NCBI RefSeq assembly: GCF_019160155.1
Contig: NZ_JAFNIH010000014.1
Span: forward strand, 1-64,000
Direction of reading: 5' to 3'
Origin: Pinisolibacter aquiterrae
GTDB taxonomy: Bacteria > Pseudomonadota > Alphaproteobacteria > Rhizobiales > Ancalomicrobiaceae
Length of the DNA: 64,000 nucleotides
Each line of letters begins with the position of its first letter. Position 1 is the first letter of the stretch. Of this stretch, positions 21,172 through 31,989 are shown one piece after another. A program made the translations under genes and the position numbers. The notes beneath the pieces were generated by a model. That model saw only the letters and a list, made by a program, of their open reading frames with translations. It was not told the DNA's origin and searched no databases.

Positions 21172-22896
21172 TCAGGCGCGGATGCGGGCGACGAAGGCCG
21201 AGGCCTCGTCTCGGAGCCGCCCGGCGACCCGATCGAGTTCGCCGGAGGCGTCGACCATCGACAGGGCGGCGGTGGTGGTGTCGCGGGTCGAGCCGTCGAC
21301 GGCGTGGATGTTGGCGGCGACGGCGCCGGTCTCGCGGGTCGCGGCGGCGATCGAGCGGGCGATCTCGCGGGTGGCGGAGCCCTGTTCCTCGATCGCCTCG
21401 GTGATCGCGTGGAGGATGCCGCCGACCCGGCCGACGGTCTCGGTGATCGAGTTGATCGCGGTGACGGCGGTGCCGGTGACCGATTGCACGGCGTCGATCT
21501 GACGGGCGATCTCCTCGGTCGCCTTCGAGGTCTCGGCGGCGAGTTGCTTGACCTCCTGGGCGACGATGGCGAAGCCGCGACCGGCATCGCCGGCGCGCGC
21601 GGCCTCGATGGTGGCGTTGAGGGCGAGCAGATTGGTCTGGGCGGCGACGGCGTTGATCAGGCCGACGATCTCGCCGATGCGGCCGGTGCTGTCGGCGAGG
21701 TCGCGGACGATCCGGTTGGTGCGTTCGGACTGTTCGGTGGCGGCCGCGGAGATGGTTTCGGCCTGATGCATCCGGCCCTCGACCTCGCCGATCGCGCGGG
21801 TGAGCGTCTCGGCGGCGGAGGAGACGGCGGCGACGTCGGCATCGGCGCGCGACATGGCGCGCGCGGTCTCGTCGGCGAGACCGGCGGTGCCGCGGGCGAT
21901 GGTGTCGACGGCGTGGGCATCGTGGCCGATGCGTTCCGCGGTGACGCCGAGCGTGTCGACGACGGCGGCGATACGGCGGGCGAAGTCGTCGGCGAGGGCC
22001 TGACGCTCGTCGTGGCGCTCGGCGAGAACCCGCTCCTCGTTCTCGGCCTGGGCGCGGCGGAGGGTCTCGCGGGCCTCGATCGCCTCGCGGAAGACGTCGG
22101 TGGCGCGGGCCATGCGGCCGATCTCGTCGCCGCGCTCGGTATGCGGCACGGTGATGCCGCGCTCGTCGCCGGCCAGGGCCTGCATCACGTCGGCGAGGGA
22201 GGTGATCGGGCGGACGACCCGGCGCAGCAGGAAGGCACCGCAGGCGAAGGTGAGGAGGGTCAGGAGCGCCATGGTCGCGGTGGTGATCCAGCCCGCGCGA
22301 TCGCCGGTGGCGCGGAGTTCGGCGAGCTCGGCGGCGATGCGCGCGGCGCTTTGGCGCAGCATGGCGTCGCGGATCTCCAAGAGGGCGCCGACCCGCTTCT
22401 GGAGCGCGTCGGCGCGTTCGTCGAACTCGGGCATCATGGCGTTGCCGGCGCGGGTGCCCTCGGCGGCATAGATCGCGGCCATGCGGAAGCCGATCTCGCG
22501 ATAGGGCGCGAAGGCGGCGGCGGTCTCGTCGAGGGCGGTCGCGAGATCGCGCCGACCGAGCTAGCGGGCGATCGCGCCGGCATCGGCGACATGGGTGGCG
22601 AAGGCGGCGGCGGCCTTCGCGGCCTCGTTCAGGCCGTCGTCGAGCCCGTCCTCGGCGCGGGTGGCGGCGTAGTCCTGAAGGAACTGTTGGACCTGGACGA
22701 CGTCGATCTCGATGTCCTTGATCAGGCCGCCGAGCGGCGCGATCCTCGTCTCGAGGGTGCGGTTCTCGTCCGTCACCTCGGTGATGCGCGCATCGTTGGC
22801 GCGCGAGGCGAAGGTGGAGATCGCGATGGTCGTCATGTTGCCGGCGGCCATCAGGCCGACGACGGCAAAGGTTATCATGCGCAACGACTTCGCCAT
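21172..22896 (-). pseudogene. Methyl-accepting chemotaxis protein interrupted by an amber codon
   Basis: Reading from the ATG at 22896, the frame gives an N-terminal membrane helix (residues 5-27) and part of a helical sensor. It then meets TAG at codon 112 (22561-22563) and continues in the same frame without any shift to 21172. The downstream part holds a second membrane helix ([19 protein letters not shown]), a HAMP segment ([17 protein letters not shown]) and the signalling tip ([19 protein letters not shown]). In total there are 574 codons with a single nonsense codon, so the lesion looks recent or could be a sequencing error. Restart at an internal ATG (22482) would give a protein without its first helix. 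It lies between ureC and ureE on the opposite strand. Confidence 0.85.
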
Positions 22897-23121
22897 CGGT
22901 CGATCTCCGGTTCGATCGACATTCGAGCAAAGCGAAATTAACGTTCGGTATCATTTTCAATCGATTTTAATCTCGGACGGCGCGACGCCGAGCGCGCCAC
23001 CGGCGAGGGTCGAGGGATCGGGCGCCGTCGGTGGCCTTGCCCTCGCCGCCGTTCGGGGCGAATGTCCCCCCTCGGTCCGGCCCGGCGAGGGGGCGGACAC
23101 AGCACGTTCGAGGCGTCATCC

Positions 23122-23844
<723 letters not shown>

Positions 23845-23851
23845 GACGGGG

Positions 23852-24583
23852 ATGGGAGAGGCGCCGTCCGGCGATTCCGTCGCCGATCTGTTGACGCTTC
23901 AGGTGTGGTTGTCGCCGGCCTTTCCGGTCGGCGGCTTCACCTACAGCCACGGGCTCGAATGGGCGATCGAGGCGGGCGACGTCGGCGACGGCGAGAGCCT
24001 GCGCGCCTGGCTCGCCGACGTGTTGACCCATGGCGCGGGGCGCAGCGACGCGATCCTCTTGGCGCAGACGCATCGGGCGGCGCGCGACGGCGACGTCGAG
24101 CGTCTCGCCGAGGTGATCGAACTGGCGGCGGCTCTGCAACCCTCCAAGGAACGGCGGCTCGAGGCGACGGCGCAAGGGGCGGCCTTCGTGCGGGCGATCG
24201 CCGACACGTGGTCTCATCCCACTTTCGAGGCTCTCGTCGCGGCGCTGGCGTCGCGGTTCGCGCCGCCGGCGTGGTCGGCGGTGCCGTGGACCCATGCGGT
24301 CGCGGTCGGGGTGGCGGCGGCGGCGCATGGGCTCGCTTCGGTCGACGTCACGCCGGCCTTCGTCCAGGCCTTCGCCGCCAACGTGATCTCGGCCGGAGTG
24401 CGGGCGGTGCCGCTCGGCCAGAGCGAGGGCCTGCGCGTGTTGCGCTCGCTGACGCCGATCGTGCGCGAGATCGCGGCGGCGGCGATGGAGGCCGATCTCG
24501 ACGCGGTCGGCGGCGCGGCGTTCCTCGCCGACGTCGCCTCGATGCGCCACGAAACCCAGTACACGAGGTTGTTCCGTTCATGA
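23852..24583 (+). CDS. ureF: Urease accessory protein UreF
   Basis: A 243-residue all-helical protein that bridges UreD and UreG during nickel insertion and acts on UreG GTPase fidelity. It is identified by [19 protein letters not shown], the later [20 protein letters not shown] and the end [12 protein letters not shown]. The ATG at 23852 follows GAGACGGGG and lies 7 bases after the ureE stop. An earlier in-frame ATG at 23819 would overlap ureE by 26 bases and adds 11 non-conserved residues. Its stop overlaps the ureG start (ATGA). Confidence 0.93.
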   Translation: MGEAPSGDSVADLLTLQVWLSPAFPVGGFTYSHGLEWAIEAGDVGDGESLRAWLADVLTHGAGRSDAILLAQTHRAARDGDVERLAEVIELAAALQPSKERRLEATAQGAAFVRAIADTWSHPTFEALVAALASRFAPPAWSAVPWTHAVAVGVAAAAHGLASVDVTPAFVQAFAANVISAGVRAVPLGQSEGLRVLRSLTPIVREIAAAAMEADLDAVGGAAFLADVASMRHETQYTRLFRS

Positions 24584-25212
24584 CCGCATCCGTCTCCAAA
24601 TCCCCCAACGGTCCTCTGCGCGTCGGCGTCGGCGGGCCGGTCGGTTCCGGCAAGACGGCGCTGATGGACGCCCTGTGCAAGCGCCTGCGTGGCACGCTCG
24701 ATCTGGCGGCGATCACCAACGACATCTACACCCGCTGGGACGCCGATTATCTGGTGCGCTCGGGCGCGCTCGAGCCGGACCGGATCATGGGGGTTGAGAC
24801 GGGCGGCTGTCCGCACACGGCGATCCGCGAGGACGCCTCGATCAATCTGGCGGCGGTCGCGGAGATGCGCGGGCGCTTTCCCGATCTCGACCTGATCCTG
24901 ATCGAATCGGGCGGCGACAATCTCGCCGCGACCTTCTCGCCGGAACTGGCCGATCTGACGATCTACGTGATCGACGTGGCGGCGGGCGAGAAGATCCCCT
25001 CCAAGGGCGGCCCGGGCATCACCCGGTCCGATCTTCTCGTCATCAACAAGACCGATCTCGCGCCGCTCGTCGGCGCCGATCTCGCGGTGATGGCGCGCGA
25101 CGCGGAGCGGATGCGGGGCAAGCGCCCCTTCGTCTTCGCCAACATGAAGACCGGCGACGGGCTCGAGACGATCGCCCGTTTCGTGACGGAGCGCGGTGGT
25201 CTCGCGGGTTGA
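24580..25212 (+). CDS. ureG: Urease accessory GTPase UreG
   Basis: A 210-residue SIMIBI-class GTPase that powers nickel delivery. The P-loop GPVGSGKT is at 19-26, the nickel-binding CPH motif is at 78-80 in [14 protein letters not shown], and NKTD sets guanine specificity. It is translationally coupled to ureF by a 4-base overlap. Its stop codon touches the stop of the convergent LysR gene with no spacer. Confidence 0.97.
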   Translation: MTASVSKSPNGPLRVGVGGPVGSGKTALMDALCKRLRGTLDLAAITNDIYTRWDADYLVRSGALEPDRIMGVETGGCPHTAIREDASINLAAVAEMRGRFPDLDLILIESGGDNLAATFSPELADLTIYVIDVAAGEKIPSKGGPGITRSDLLVINKTDLAPLVGADLAVMARDAERMRGKRPFVFANMKTGDGLETIARFVTERGGLAG

Positions 25213-26106
25213 TCAGGCGGGTTCGCGACGGGGGTGGGCGGTGGCGGCGGGAATGCGCCGGAACGCCGCGGCGATGCGCTCGAAGAGCGGCGCGAGCGTG
25301 GGATCACGCCCGGCGAAGAGCACGATCTCGCTCGGCGGCAGGTCCGGCAGGCCGGCCTCCGGCCCCAGCACGACGGCGCTCGCCGGCACCGCCGACCGGC
25401 CCATGCAGCCGATGCCGAGGCCGGCGGCGACGGCCGCCTGAACCGCGGCGAGATCGCGGCTGACGAAGGCGGTGACGAAGGCGAGGCCGGCATTCTCCAG
25501 GGCGTCGTGCGCCAGTTCGTGGACGCGGCAGGGACGGGCGATCGCCGCGAGCGGGATCGGCTCGCCGGGGCGCCAGGGCAGGATCGGCGATTGGGCCCAG
25601 ACGAGATCGTCGTGGAACAGGACGCGTCCGCCGCGATCCTGTCCCTCGGGCCGACGGGTGCGGCGGATCACCACGGCGTCGCAGCGCCCGGCCTCGAAAT
25701 CGTCGAGCAGGTCCTCGGAGAGGCCCAGCGTCACCGAGACCGAAAGGCCGGGAACGGCGCCGCGCAGGGTCTCGAAGATCTCGGTCAGGCGGCCGCCGGT
25801 CGCATGCTCGCTGACCCCGAGCGTTATCCGGCGTTGCGGCGCGACGCGGACGGCGCGGGCGAGAGCGTCGTCGTGCAGGGCGAGAATGCGGCGGGCGTCG
25901 AACAGGAAGGTCTCGCCGAAGGGCGTCACCGCCACCGCGCGAGGCGTGCGCTCGAAGAGGCGGCGGCCGAGACGCTCCTCGAGCTTCTTCAGGCGAACCG
26001 ACACCGTCGACTGGGTCGCGCCGAGCGCTTCGCCGGTCTGAGTGAAGCTCTCGGTCTCGGCGAGGGCGACGAAGGTGCGCAGGAGTTCGATGTCGAGGTC
26101 GGCCAT
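25213..26106 (-). CDS. LysR-type transcriptional regulator
   Basis: A 297-residue regulator with an N-terminal winged helix-turn-helix at residues 5-64 (LRTFVALAETESFTQTGEAL, QSTVSVRLKKLEERLG) and a periplasmic-binding-like effector domain. LysR proteins usually activate a divergent gene and repress themselves. Here the divergent neighbour is a 61-codon unknown gene 113 bases away. The effector is unknown. A possible amino-acid-exporter regulator role would fit the LysR/ArgP branch, but no exporter is adjacent. Confidence 0.9.
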   Translation of the reverse strand: MADLDIELLRTFVALAETESFTQTGEALGATQSTVSVRLKKLEERLGRRLFERTPRAVAVTPFGETFLFDARRILALHDDALARAVRVAPQRRITLGVSEHATGGRLTEIFETLRGAVPGLSVSVTLGLSEDLLDDFEAGRCDAVVIRRTRRPEGQDRGGRVLFHDDLVWAQSPILPWRPGEPIPLAAIARPCRVHELAHDALENAGLAFVTAFVSRDLAAVQAAVAAGLGIGCMGRSAVPASAVVLGPEAGLPDLPPSEIVLFAGRDPTLAPLFERIAAAFRRIPAATAHPRREPA

Positions 26107-26219
26107 GAGCGATCTCCTTTTCGAATGACTGATATGGTATCAATTTGTTTTCATCATGCAAGCGCGTGCGGCATCGTGATCCCGTCGCCCCTCGGGGCCT
26201 CGAGAGACGGGTGAGCGCC

Positions 26220-26405
26220 ATGAGCTTCATCGACATGTTCCTCGCGCCGCGGGCGCGCGAGACCGATCCGGACCGGCAGGGCCGGGGCGTCGACGCGACG
26301 CAGGACGCGGCGGATCCGGTGTCCTCGGCGGCCGAGCGGCGTCGCCGGCGGGCGGAGAGCGAGATCGCGGTGTTCGACGCCTATCGCCGCTTCGGCATTC
26401 GCTGA
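26220..26405 (+). CDS. Small hypothetical protein, 61 aa, divergent from LysR
   Basis: A 61-residue polar protein starting MSFIDMFLAPRARETD, with a strongly basic stretch AAERRRRRAESE and the end VFDAYRRFGIR. There is no signal peptide or membrane segment, and no family is recognised. The ATG at 26220 is preceded by GAGAGACGGGTGAG. Its position, divergent from the LysR gene, suggests it may be the regulated target. It is a short open frame in high-G+C DNA, so existence is likely rather than certain. Confidence 0.5.
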   Translation: MSFIDMFLAPRARETDPDRQGRGVDATQDAADPVSSAAERRRRRAESEIAVFDAYRRFGIR

Positions 26406-26556
26406 GGCGGGCGGGCATTCGAAAGGAATTCGTCGGTGCGGTTGAAGCGCAACACTTCCTTTACCCGCCGCGCCTAGTGTCGTGGCGCGGGGTTCGACGG
26501 TTCCGAGTGCCCCCGCCCGAATTCGCCGCCCGTCCCGGGCGCCACGAGGTGTAGCG

Positions 26557-26889
26557 ATGGCCCTGATGCCGATCAGCAGTGGTCTGGCTGCTCTGCAGAG
26601 CACGGGGACCGTCTTTTCCGACGGATCGCCGAAGGCCTCCGCCAAGCGGGCCGCCGAGACCGCGGCGATGCGCACTCAGGGCTACGGCAGTCTCGCCCGG
26701 GTGCAGACCATGGCGGCCAATCAGGCCAAGAAGAACGGCATGGGCGAGAACCCCGCCGGCCTGCTCGACGCCGGAATGTACAGTTTCTCCGTCATGAGCG
26801 GCGTCGGCGCCGCCGCGGCGATGATGTTCAGCGACACCTGGACCGCCGGCACCAAGACCTCCGGCACGATGCTCGACTATTACGCCTGA
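26557..26889 (+). CDS. Hypothetical Ala/Met/Gly-rich protein, 110 aa
   Basis: A 110-residue protein with Ala/Ser/Gly-rich composition and ten Met. It begins MALMPISSGLAALQSTGTVF and has a central NQAKKNGMGENPAG and a hydrophobic stretch FSVMSGVGAAAAMMF near residues 77-91 that may be a membrane or amphipathic helix. GAGG lies 7-10 bases before the start. A convincing terminator follows. No family is recognised. Intact codon use and a well-placed ribosome site argue that it is real. Confidence 0.6.
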   Translation: MALMPISSGLAALQSTGTVFSDGSPKASAKRAAETAAMRTQGYGSLARVQTMAANQAKKNGMGENPAGLLDAGMYSFSVMSGVGAAAAMMFSDTWTAGTKTSGTMLDYYA

Positions 26890-26921
26890 GCCGTAGCCTT
26901 CGATTTCGCCCCGAGCCTTCG

Positions 26922-26957
26922 CGCCGCGATCCCACGATCGCGGCGTCTTCGTCTTCG
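26922..26957 (+). terminator. Intrinsic terminator after the 110-aa gene
   Basis: A perfect 10-bp stem (CGCCGCGATC at 26922-26931 and its complement at 26936-26945) with a CCAC loop, followed by TCTTCGTCTTCG. It lies between this gene and the convergent tlpA stop, so it may serve both strands. Confidence 0.65.
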
Positions 26958-26962
26958 GCGGG

Positions 26963-27646
26963 TCAGGGCTTCACGGCGGCGGCGAGCAGGGCCTTGGCGG
27001 CGGTGCCGTCCCAATGGGCGGGGCCGGCGAGGGTCGCGACCTCACAACCGGAGCGATCGACCAGGATCGTCGTCGGCAGGCCACGCGCGAGCCCCAGCTT
27101 CTGCAAGGCCTTGAAGATCCCCATGGTCGCGTCGGTGCGGTGGGTGAGGGCGGCGACGCCGATCTCGGCGAGGAAGCTCTTCGGACGCTCGGGGTCGCGG
27201 GTGTCGAGATTGACCGTCACCACCTCGAAATCCTTCGAGCCGAGCCCGGCCTGAAGGCGGTCGAGCGAGGGCATCTCGGCGCGGCAGGGCGGGCACCAGG
27301 TGGCCCAGAGATTGAGCAGGACGACGCGGCCCTTCCAGTCGGCGAGCGTGGTCTTCGCGCCGTCGGCGCCGGCGAAGGTGAGGCCGGAGAGATCGCGCGG
27401 GGTGGAGGCGAAGGCGAGGCCGGCGAGGTCGCCGGTGGCGAGCGGGGCGAGACGGGCGGCGGCGGCCGGCGCGGCGGCGCATTTTCCACCCGCATCGTCG
27501 TTGCCACCGAGGGCGCCGATCCCGTATATCCCGGCGATGCCGATCGCCGCGCCGAGCGCGATCGCCACCAGTCCGAGCCGCCATGTCGCACGCGGCGCGG
27601 GGGCGGCGTCGGTCGGTCGGTCGGGGTGCGGGGGCTCATGGCTCAT
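26963..27646 (-). CDS. tlpA: TlpA-family thiol:disulfide oxidoreductase
   Basis: A 227-residue protein with one N-terminal membrane anchor (about residues 24-46, [20 protein letters not shown]) and a periplasmic thioredoxin domain carrying the active site WCPPC (Cys118 and Cys121). TlpA proteins reduce cysteines in cytochrome oxidase copper sites or cytochrome c. The gene is divergent from argH with a 45-base gap, an order common in Hyphomicrobiales. Confidence 0.92.
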   Translation of the reverse strand: MSHEPPHPDRPTDAAPAPRATWRLGLVAIALGAAIGIAGIYGIGALGGNDDAGGKCAAAPAAAARLAPLATGDLAGLAFASTPRDLSGLTFAGADGAKTTLADWKGRVVLLNLWATWCPPCRAEMPSLDRLQAGLGSKDFEVVTVNLDTRDPERPKSFLAEIGVAALTHRTDATMGIFKALQKLGLARGLPTTILVDRSGCEVATLAGPAHWDGTAAKALLAAAVKP

Positions 27647-27691
27647 CGTGGTCTCCGGGTCTCGAACTCGTCTCGTCGAGGAAGGTACGTC

Positions 27692-29098
27692 ATGTCCAAT
27701 CGCATGTGGGGCGGCCGTTTCGCCACCGGCCCCGACGCCATCATGGAAGAGATCAACGCTTCCATCGGCTTCGACCAGAAGCTCTGGCGTCAGGACATCG
27801 CCGGCTCAAAGGCCCATTCCGCCATGCTGGCCGAGACGGGCATCATCACCGGCGCCGACCGCGACGCCATCCACGCCGGTCTCGACGAGATCGCCGCCGA
27901 GATCGAGGCGGGCACCTTCGTCTTCGAGCGTGGGCTCGAGGACATCCACATGAACATCGAGGCGAAGCTGGCCGAGAAGATCGGCGCGGCGGCCGGACGC
28001 CTCCACACCGCCCGCTCGCGCAACGATCAGGTCGCGCTCGACGTCAAACTCTGGGTACGCGATACGCTCGATCACCTCGACTCACAATTTCACGATCTGA
28101 TGAGCGTCACCGTCGCCAAGGCGGCGGAACATGCCGGCGTGGTGATGCCGGGCTTCACCCATCTCCAGTCGGCGCAGCCGGTCACCTTCGGCCATCACCT
28201 CCTCGCTCACGTGGAGATGTGGGCGCGCGACCGGGCGCGTTTCAAGGACGCGCGCGCGCGTCTCAACGAATGTCCGCTCGGCGCGGCGGCGCTCGCCGGC
28301 ACCTCCTTCCCGATCGACCGGGCGATGACGGCGCAGGCGCTCGGCTTCGACCGGCCGACGGCCAATTCGATGGATTCGGTCGCCGATCGCGACTACGCGC
28401 TGGAGGCTCTGGCGGCGGCGTCGATCGCGGCGATGCATCTGTCGCGTCTGGCGGAAGAGATCGTGATCTGGACCTCGGCCCAGTTCCGTTTCGTCAAGCT
28501 CTCCGACAAGTTCACCACCGGCTCGTCGATCATGCCGCAGAAGCGCAATCCGGACGCGGCCGAGCTGGTGCGGGCCAAGACCGGGCGCATCGCCGGCTCG
28601 TTCAACGCGCTCCTGATGGTGATGAAGGGTCTGCCGTTGACCTATCAGAAGGACATGCAGGAGGACAAGGAGCAGATCTTCGACGGGCTCGAGAGCCTGT
28701 CGCTGGCGCTCGCGGCGACCACCGGCATGATGCGCGATCTCGAGCCGGAGGCCGTGATCCTGCGCCGGGCGGCCGGCTCCGGCTTTTCGACCGCGACCGA
28801 TCTCGCCGACTGGCTGGTGCGCGAGCTCGGCATCCCCTTCCGCGAGGCGCATCACGTCACCGGGCGGATCGTGGCGATCGCCGCCGATCGCGACACGACG
28901 CTCGACAAGGTGACGCTCGCGGAGATGCAGAGCGTTCACGCCGGGATCACCGAGGAGGTCTATTCGGTCCTCTCCGTCTCGAGGTCGGTGGGGAGCCGGG
29001 TCAGCTACGGCGGCACCGCGCCGAAGAACGTGCGCTCCCAGGCCAAGCGCTGGCAGGCGCGTCTCGCCAAGGAAAAGCCGATCGCGGAGCGGGATTGA
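27692..29098 (+). CDS. argH: Argininosuccinate lyase
   Basis: A 468-residue fumarase/aspartase-superfamily enzyme that splits argininosuccinate into arginine and fumarate. It begins [15 protein letters not shown]. The general-acid region THLQSAQP contains His157, and the superfamily signature [11 protein letters not shown] at 277-287 holds the catalytic Ser. The ATG at 27692 has GAGGAAGG upstream. It is followed 41 bases later by lptM. Confidence 0.97.
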   Translation: MSNRMWGGRFATGPDAIMEEINASIGFDQKLWRQDIAGSKAHSAMLAETGIITGADRDAIHAGLDEIAAEIEAGTFVFERGLEDIHMNIEAKLAEKIGAAAGRLHTARSRNDQVALDVKLWVRDTLDHLDSQFHDLMSVTVAKAAEHAGVVMPGFTHLQSAQPVTFGHHLLAHVEMWARDRARFKDARARLNECPLGAAALAGTSFPIDRAMTAQALGFDRPTANSMDSVADRDYALEALAAASIAAMHLSRLAEEIVIWTSAQFRFVKLSDKFTTGSSIMPQKRNPDAAELVRAKTGRIAGSFNALLMVMKGLPLTYQKDMQEDKEQIFDGLESLSLALAATTGMMRDLEPEAVILRRAAGSGFSTATDLADWLVRELGIPFREAHHVTGRIVAIAADRDTTLDKVTLAEMQSVHAGITEEVYSVLSVSRSVGSRVSYGGTAPKNVRSQAKRWQARLAKEKPIAERD

Positions 29099-29139
29099 CC
29101 GTTTCCTCCGACGTCCGCCCTCCCACCCGGAAGGTTGCC

Positions 29140-29364
29140 ATGACCGTCTCGTCCTCGCCTTCGCGTCTCCTCGCCCCCGCGCTCGTGCTCGTGACGGCGT
29201 TCGCGCTCTCGGGGTGCGGCCGCAAGGCCGAGCCGGAGCTGCCGAATCTCGCCAAGCCGGCGGAGACGGCGCGGCCGGTCGGCATTCCGATCGGCCCGAC
29301 CACGCCGCCCCCGGCGGCCAAGCCGGCCGAGAAGAAGTCCTTCGTGCTCGACTTCCTGCTGTGA
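29140..29364 (+). CDS. lptM: LptM-like lipoprotein
   Basis: A 74-residue lipoprotein. The signal peptide ends in the lipobox LSGC, followed by GRKAEPELPN, the pattern of LptM (formerly YifL), which assists maturation of the LPS translocon LptDE in enterobacteria. The remainder is Pro/Ala-rich. In many relatives lysA follows directly, but here the next gene is the TIGR02302 gene, so lysA has moved elsewhere or been lost. Confidence 0.85.
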   Translation: MTVSSSPSRLLAPALVLVTAFALSGCGRKAEPELPNLAKPAETARPVGIPIGPTTPPPAAKPAEKKSFVLDFLL

Positions 29365-29465
29365 TCGCCGAGCCGTCGCCGCGCGCGGGTCGTTGTCGGC
29401 GGCCGCGCCGCGTGGGAGAGTGACGGCGGGCCGGTCGCGGTGACCGGACGAGACGGGATCAGGCC

Positions 29466-31922
29466 ATGACCAGCGCCGATCGAGACCCGCCGAGGGATCC
29501 CTCGCTCGATCATCGGATCGGGCGGGCGGTGGCGCGCGCCCGCGCGGCCGCCCTGTGGGAACTGGTTTGGCGTCAGGCGATGGTGCCGCTGTGGCTCGCC
29601 GGGGCGATCGTCGCGGCGGCGTGGCTCGGCCTGCGCGATGCCCTGCCGGGGCTGGTCGGGCCGGTGGCCTTCTGGAGCGCGGCGGTGCTGGTCGCTGCCG
29701 CGAGCGTGCGGGCCGGGCTGCGGATCGCCGCCGGGTGGCCGGCGGCGGCGTCGCGGACGGCGGCGCTCGGGCGGGTCGAGCGCGCCTCGGGACTCGCGCG
29801 GCGCGAGTTGACCGGGCTCGAGGACAGTCTCGCGGAAGGCGGCGGCACCGGGCCGGCGACGCGGGCTCTGTGGCTCGCCCATCGGCGCCGCCTCGAGGGG
29901 CGGATCGGGCCGCTCACGGCGGGTCTGCCGCATCCGGATTGGCCGCGCCTCGATCGTTTCGCCTTGCGCCCCGCGCTGGGGCTGGCGCTCTTCGTCGGCT
30001 GGTTCGCCGCTTCGGGCGATCACGTGGCGCGGCTCGCCGGGGCCTTCGCCGCCGTGGAGAGCTCGCGGCCGAGCGACCGTCTCGACGTCTGGATCGATCC
30101 GCCCACCGTCACCGGCCTCGGGCCGAGGAGCCTGATGGTCGACGGCGCGGCGGTCGAGGACGGAACCGAATCGAAGGTGCCGGCGGGGAGCCGTCTGGTG
30201 ACCCGCGCGACGGCCGGAGGCGAGGGCCGGGTGGCGCGACCGATGGAGATCACGGCGACGCCGGCGGCCGCCCTGACGGCGGAGATCCCGGGCGAGGCCG
30301 CGACCCCGGCCGGCGAGGCACGCCGGATCGTCACCGGCGACGGCGAGATCGTGCTGCGCCACGACGGGCGCGAGGTGTTGCGGCGGCGGATCGCCGTGCT
30401 GGCGGACCGGCCGCCGACGATCTCGCTCGCCGAGGCGCCGACGGTGCGTGGGCGCGGCGGGTTGCGTCTCGTCTACGGCATCGACGACGACTGGGGCGTG
30501 GTCTCGGCGGAGGCGCGCATCGCGCCGCGCGGCCACGGGCGGGCGCTCTACGAGCCACCGAGCCTGCCGCTGGTGTTGCCGGCGGGGACGCGTCACGTCG
30601 GCCGGGCCGAGACGGTGCGCGATCTGACCGCCCATCCCTTCGCCGGCGCGCTGGTCGATCTCACGCCGGTGGCGCTCGACGGGAGCGGGCAGGAGGGGCG
30701 CGGCGAGGCCGTGACGATCCGGCTACCGGAGCGGCCGTTCCGCGATCCGCTGGCGCGGGCGCTGGTGGAACTGCGGCGACGGCTGGCGCTCGACGCGGGC
30801 GAGGTCGGCGCGGTGATGATCGCGCTCGACGCGCTGACGCTGGCGCCGGAGCGTTTCGGCGGCGGGGCCGGGCGGCATCTCGGGCTGCGCCATCTGGCGC
30901 TCCAGGCGACGCGGGCGCGCGACGACGCGGCGATGCGGGCGCTGATCGAGGATCTGTGGACGGCGGCGGTGACGATCGACGCCGGCGATACGCTCGACGA
31001 GGAGAAGGCGCTCCAGGCGGCGCGGGAGGCGCTGGCGGAGGCCTTGCGCTCGGGCGCCTCGGAGGAGGAGATCGCCCGGCTGACCCGCGAATTGCGGCAG
31101 GCGATGGATCGTTGGCTCCAGGCGATGACCGAGGCGGCGCGGCGCGATCCCGGCGCCCGCGACCGGGCGGAAGGGGCGGCGCGGCGGGTCGATCGCAAGG
31201 ATCTGTCGCGCATGCTCGACCGGATCGAGGATCTCGGCCGGACCGGCTCGCGCGCGGCGGCGGAGAGGCTCCTCGCCGAACTCGGCGACACGCTCGACCA
31301 GTTGCGCGGCGCGCGACCGGGCGAGGGACAGGCCGGGGAGCGGGCGGCGGACCGGGCGCTCGGCGACATGATCCGCCGTCAGCGCGATCTCATGGACCGC
31401 ACCCACCGGGCCGATCGCGACGGCGCCGATGCCGGCGAGCGGGAGCGTCTGAGGAACGAGCAGAACGCGCTGCGCGATCAATTGCGGCGTCTGCGCCGCT
31501 CGCTCGGCGAGGAACCCGGCGGCGAGGAGGCGGGCGGCGAGGATGGGCCGCTCGGCGAGGCCGGCCGGGCGATGGACGAGGCGGGACGGGCGATCGACCG
31601 GGGCGAGAGCGGTTCGGCGGTCGACGCGCAGGGCCGCGCCCTCGACGGCCTGCGGCGCGGCGCGCGCGCCATGGCCGAGGCCCGGGGGCAGGGGCCGGGA
31701 GGTTCGGGGGCGGATGGACGTGCGGGCGAGGACGGCGAGACCGATCCGCTCGGTCGCCCGCGCCGGTCGCGCAACGCCGACGGCGGACGCGTCGGGATCC
31801 CCGAGACGATCGACGTGGAACGGGCGCGGCGGATCCTCGACGACATTCGCCGCCGGCTCGGCGAGCCGGAACGGCCGCGCGAGGAGCGTGACTATCTCGA
31901 TCGCCTGCTCGAGGTCGATTGA
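29466..31922 (+). CDS. TIGR02302/DUF4175 family membrane protein
   Basis: An 818-residue protein conserved in Hyphomicrobiales in this position. Two adjacent membrane helices lie near residues 38-85 and a third near 172-188. A large region of uncertain fold follows, then a Glu/Gln/Arg-rich, predicted coiled-coil part from about residue 430 to 700 (LSRMLDRIEDLGRTGSRAAAER, NEQNALRDQLRRLRRSLGEE). The C-terminal RPREERDYLDRLLEVD is the typical end of the family. The function is not established; an envelope structural role is possible. Confidence 0.85.
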   Translation: MTSADRDPPRDPSLDHRIGRAVARARAAALWELVWRQAMVPLWLAGAIVAAAWLGLRDALPGLVGPVAFWSAAVLVAAASVRAGLRIAAGWPAAASRTAALGRVERASGLARRELTGLEDSLAEGGGTGPATRALWLAHRRRLEGRIGPLTAGLPHPDWPRLDRFALRPALGLALFVGWFAASGDHVARLAGAFAAVESSRPSDRLDVWIDPPTVTGLGPRSLMVDGAAVEDGTESKVPAGSRLVTRATAGGEGRVARPMEITATPAAALTAEIPGEAATPAGEARRIVTGDGEIVLRHDGREVLRRRIAVLADRPPTISLAEAPTVRGRGGLRLVYGIDDDWGVVSAEARIAPRGHGRALYEPPSLPLVLPAGTRHVGRAETVRDLTAHPFAGALVDLTPVALDGSGQEGRGEAVTIRLPERPFRDPLARALVELRRRLALDAGEVGAVMIALDALTLAPERFGGGAGRHLGLRHLALQATRARDDAAMRALIEDLWTAAVTIDAGDTLDEEKALQAAREALAEALRSGASEEEIARLTRELRQAMDRWLQAMTEAARRDPGARDRAEGAARRVDRKDLSRMLDRIEDLGRTGSRAAAERLLAELGDTLDQLRGARPGEGQAGERAADRALGDMIRRQRDLMDRTHRADRDGADAGERERLRNEQNALRDQLRRLRRSLGEEPGGEEAGGEDGPLGEAGRAMDEAGRAIDRGESGSAVDAQGRALDGLRRGARAMAEARGQGPGGSGADGRAGEDGETDPLGRPRRSRNADGGRVGIPETIDVERARRILDDIRRRLGEPERPREERDYLDRLLEVD

Positions 31923-31989
31923 ACCCTTTCCGAGGGGCGCCGTCCGGGGTGGCCGCCGGCGTCGGCGGGCCCGGGGCGGTCGCCCCGCG

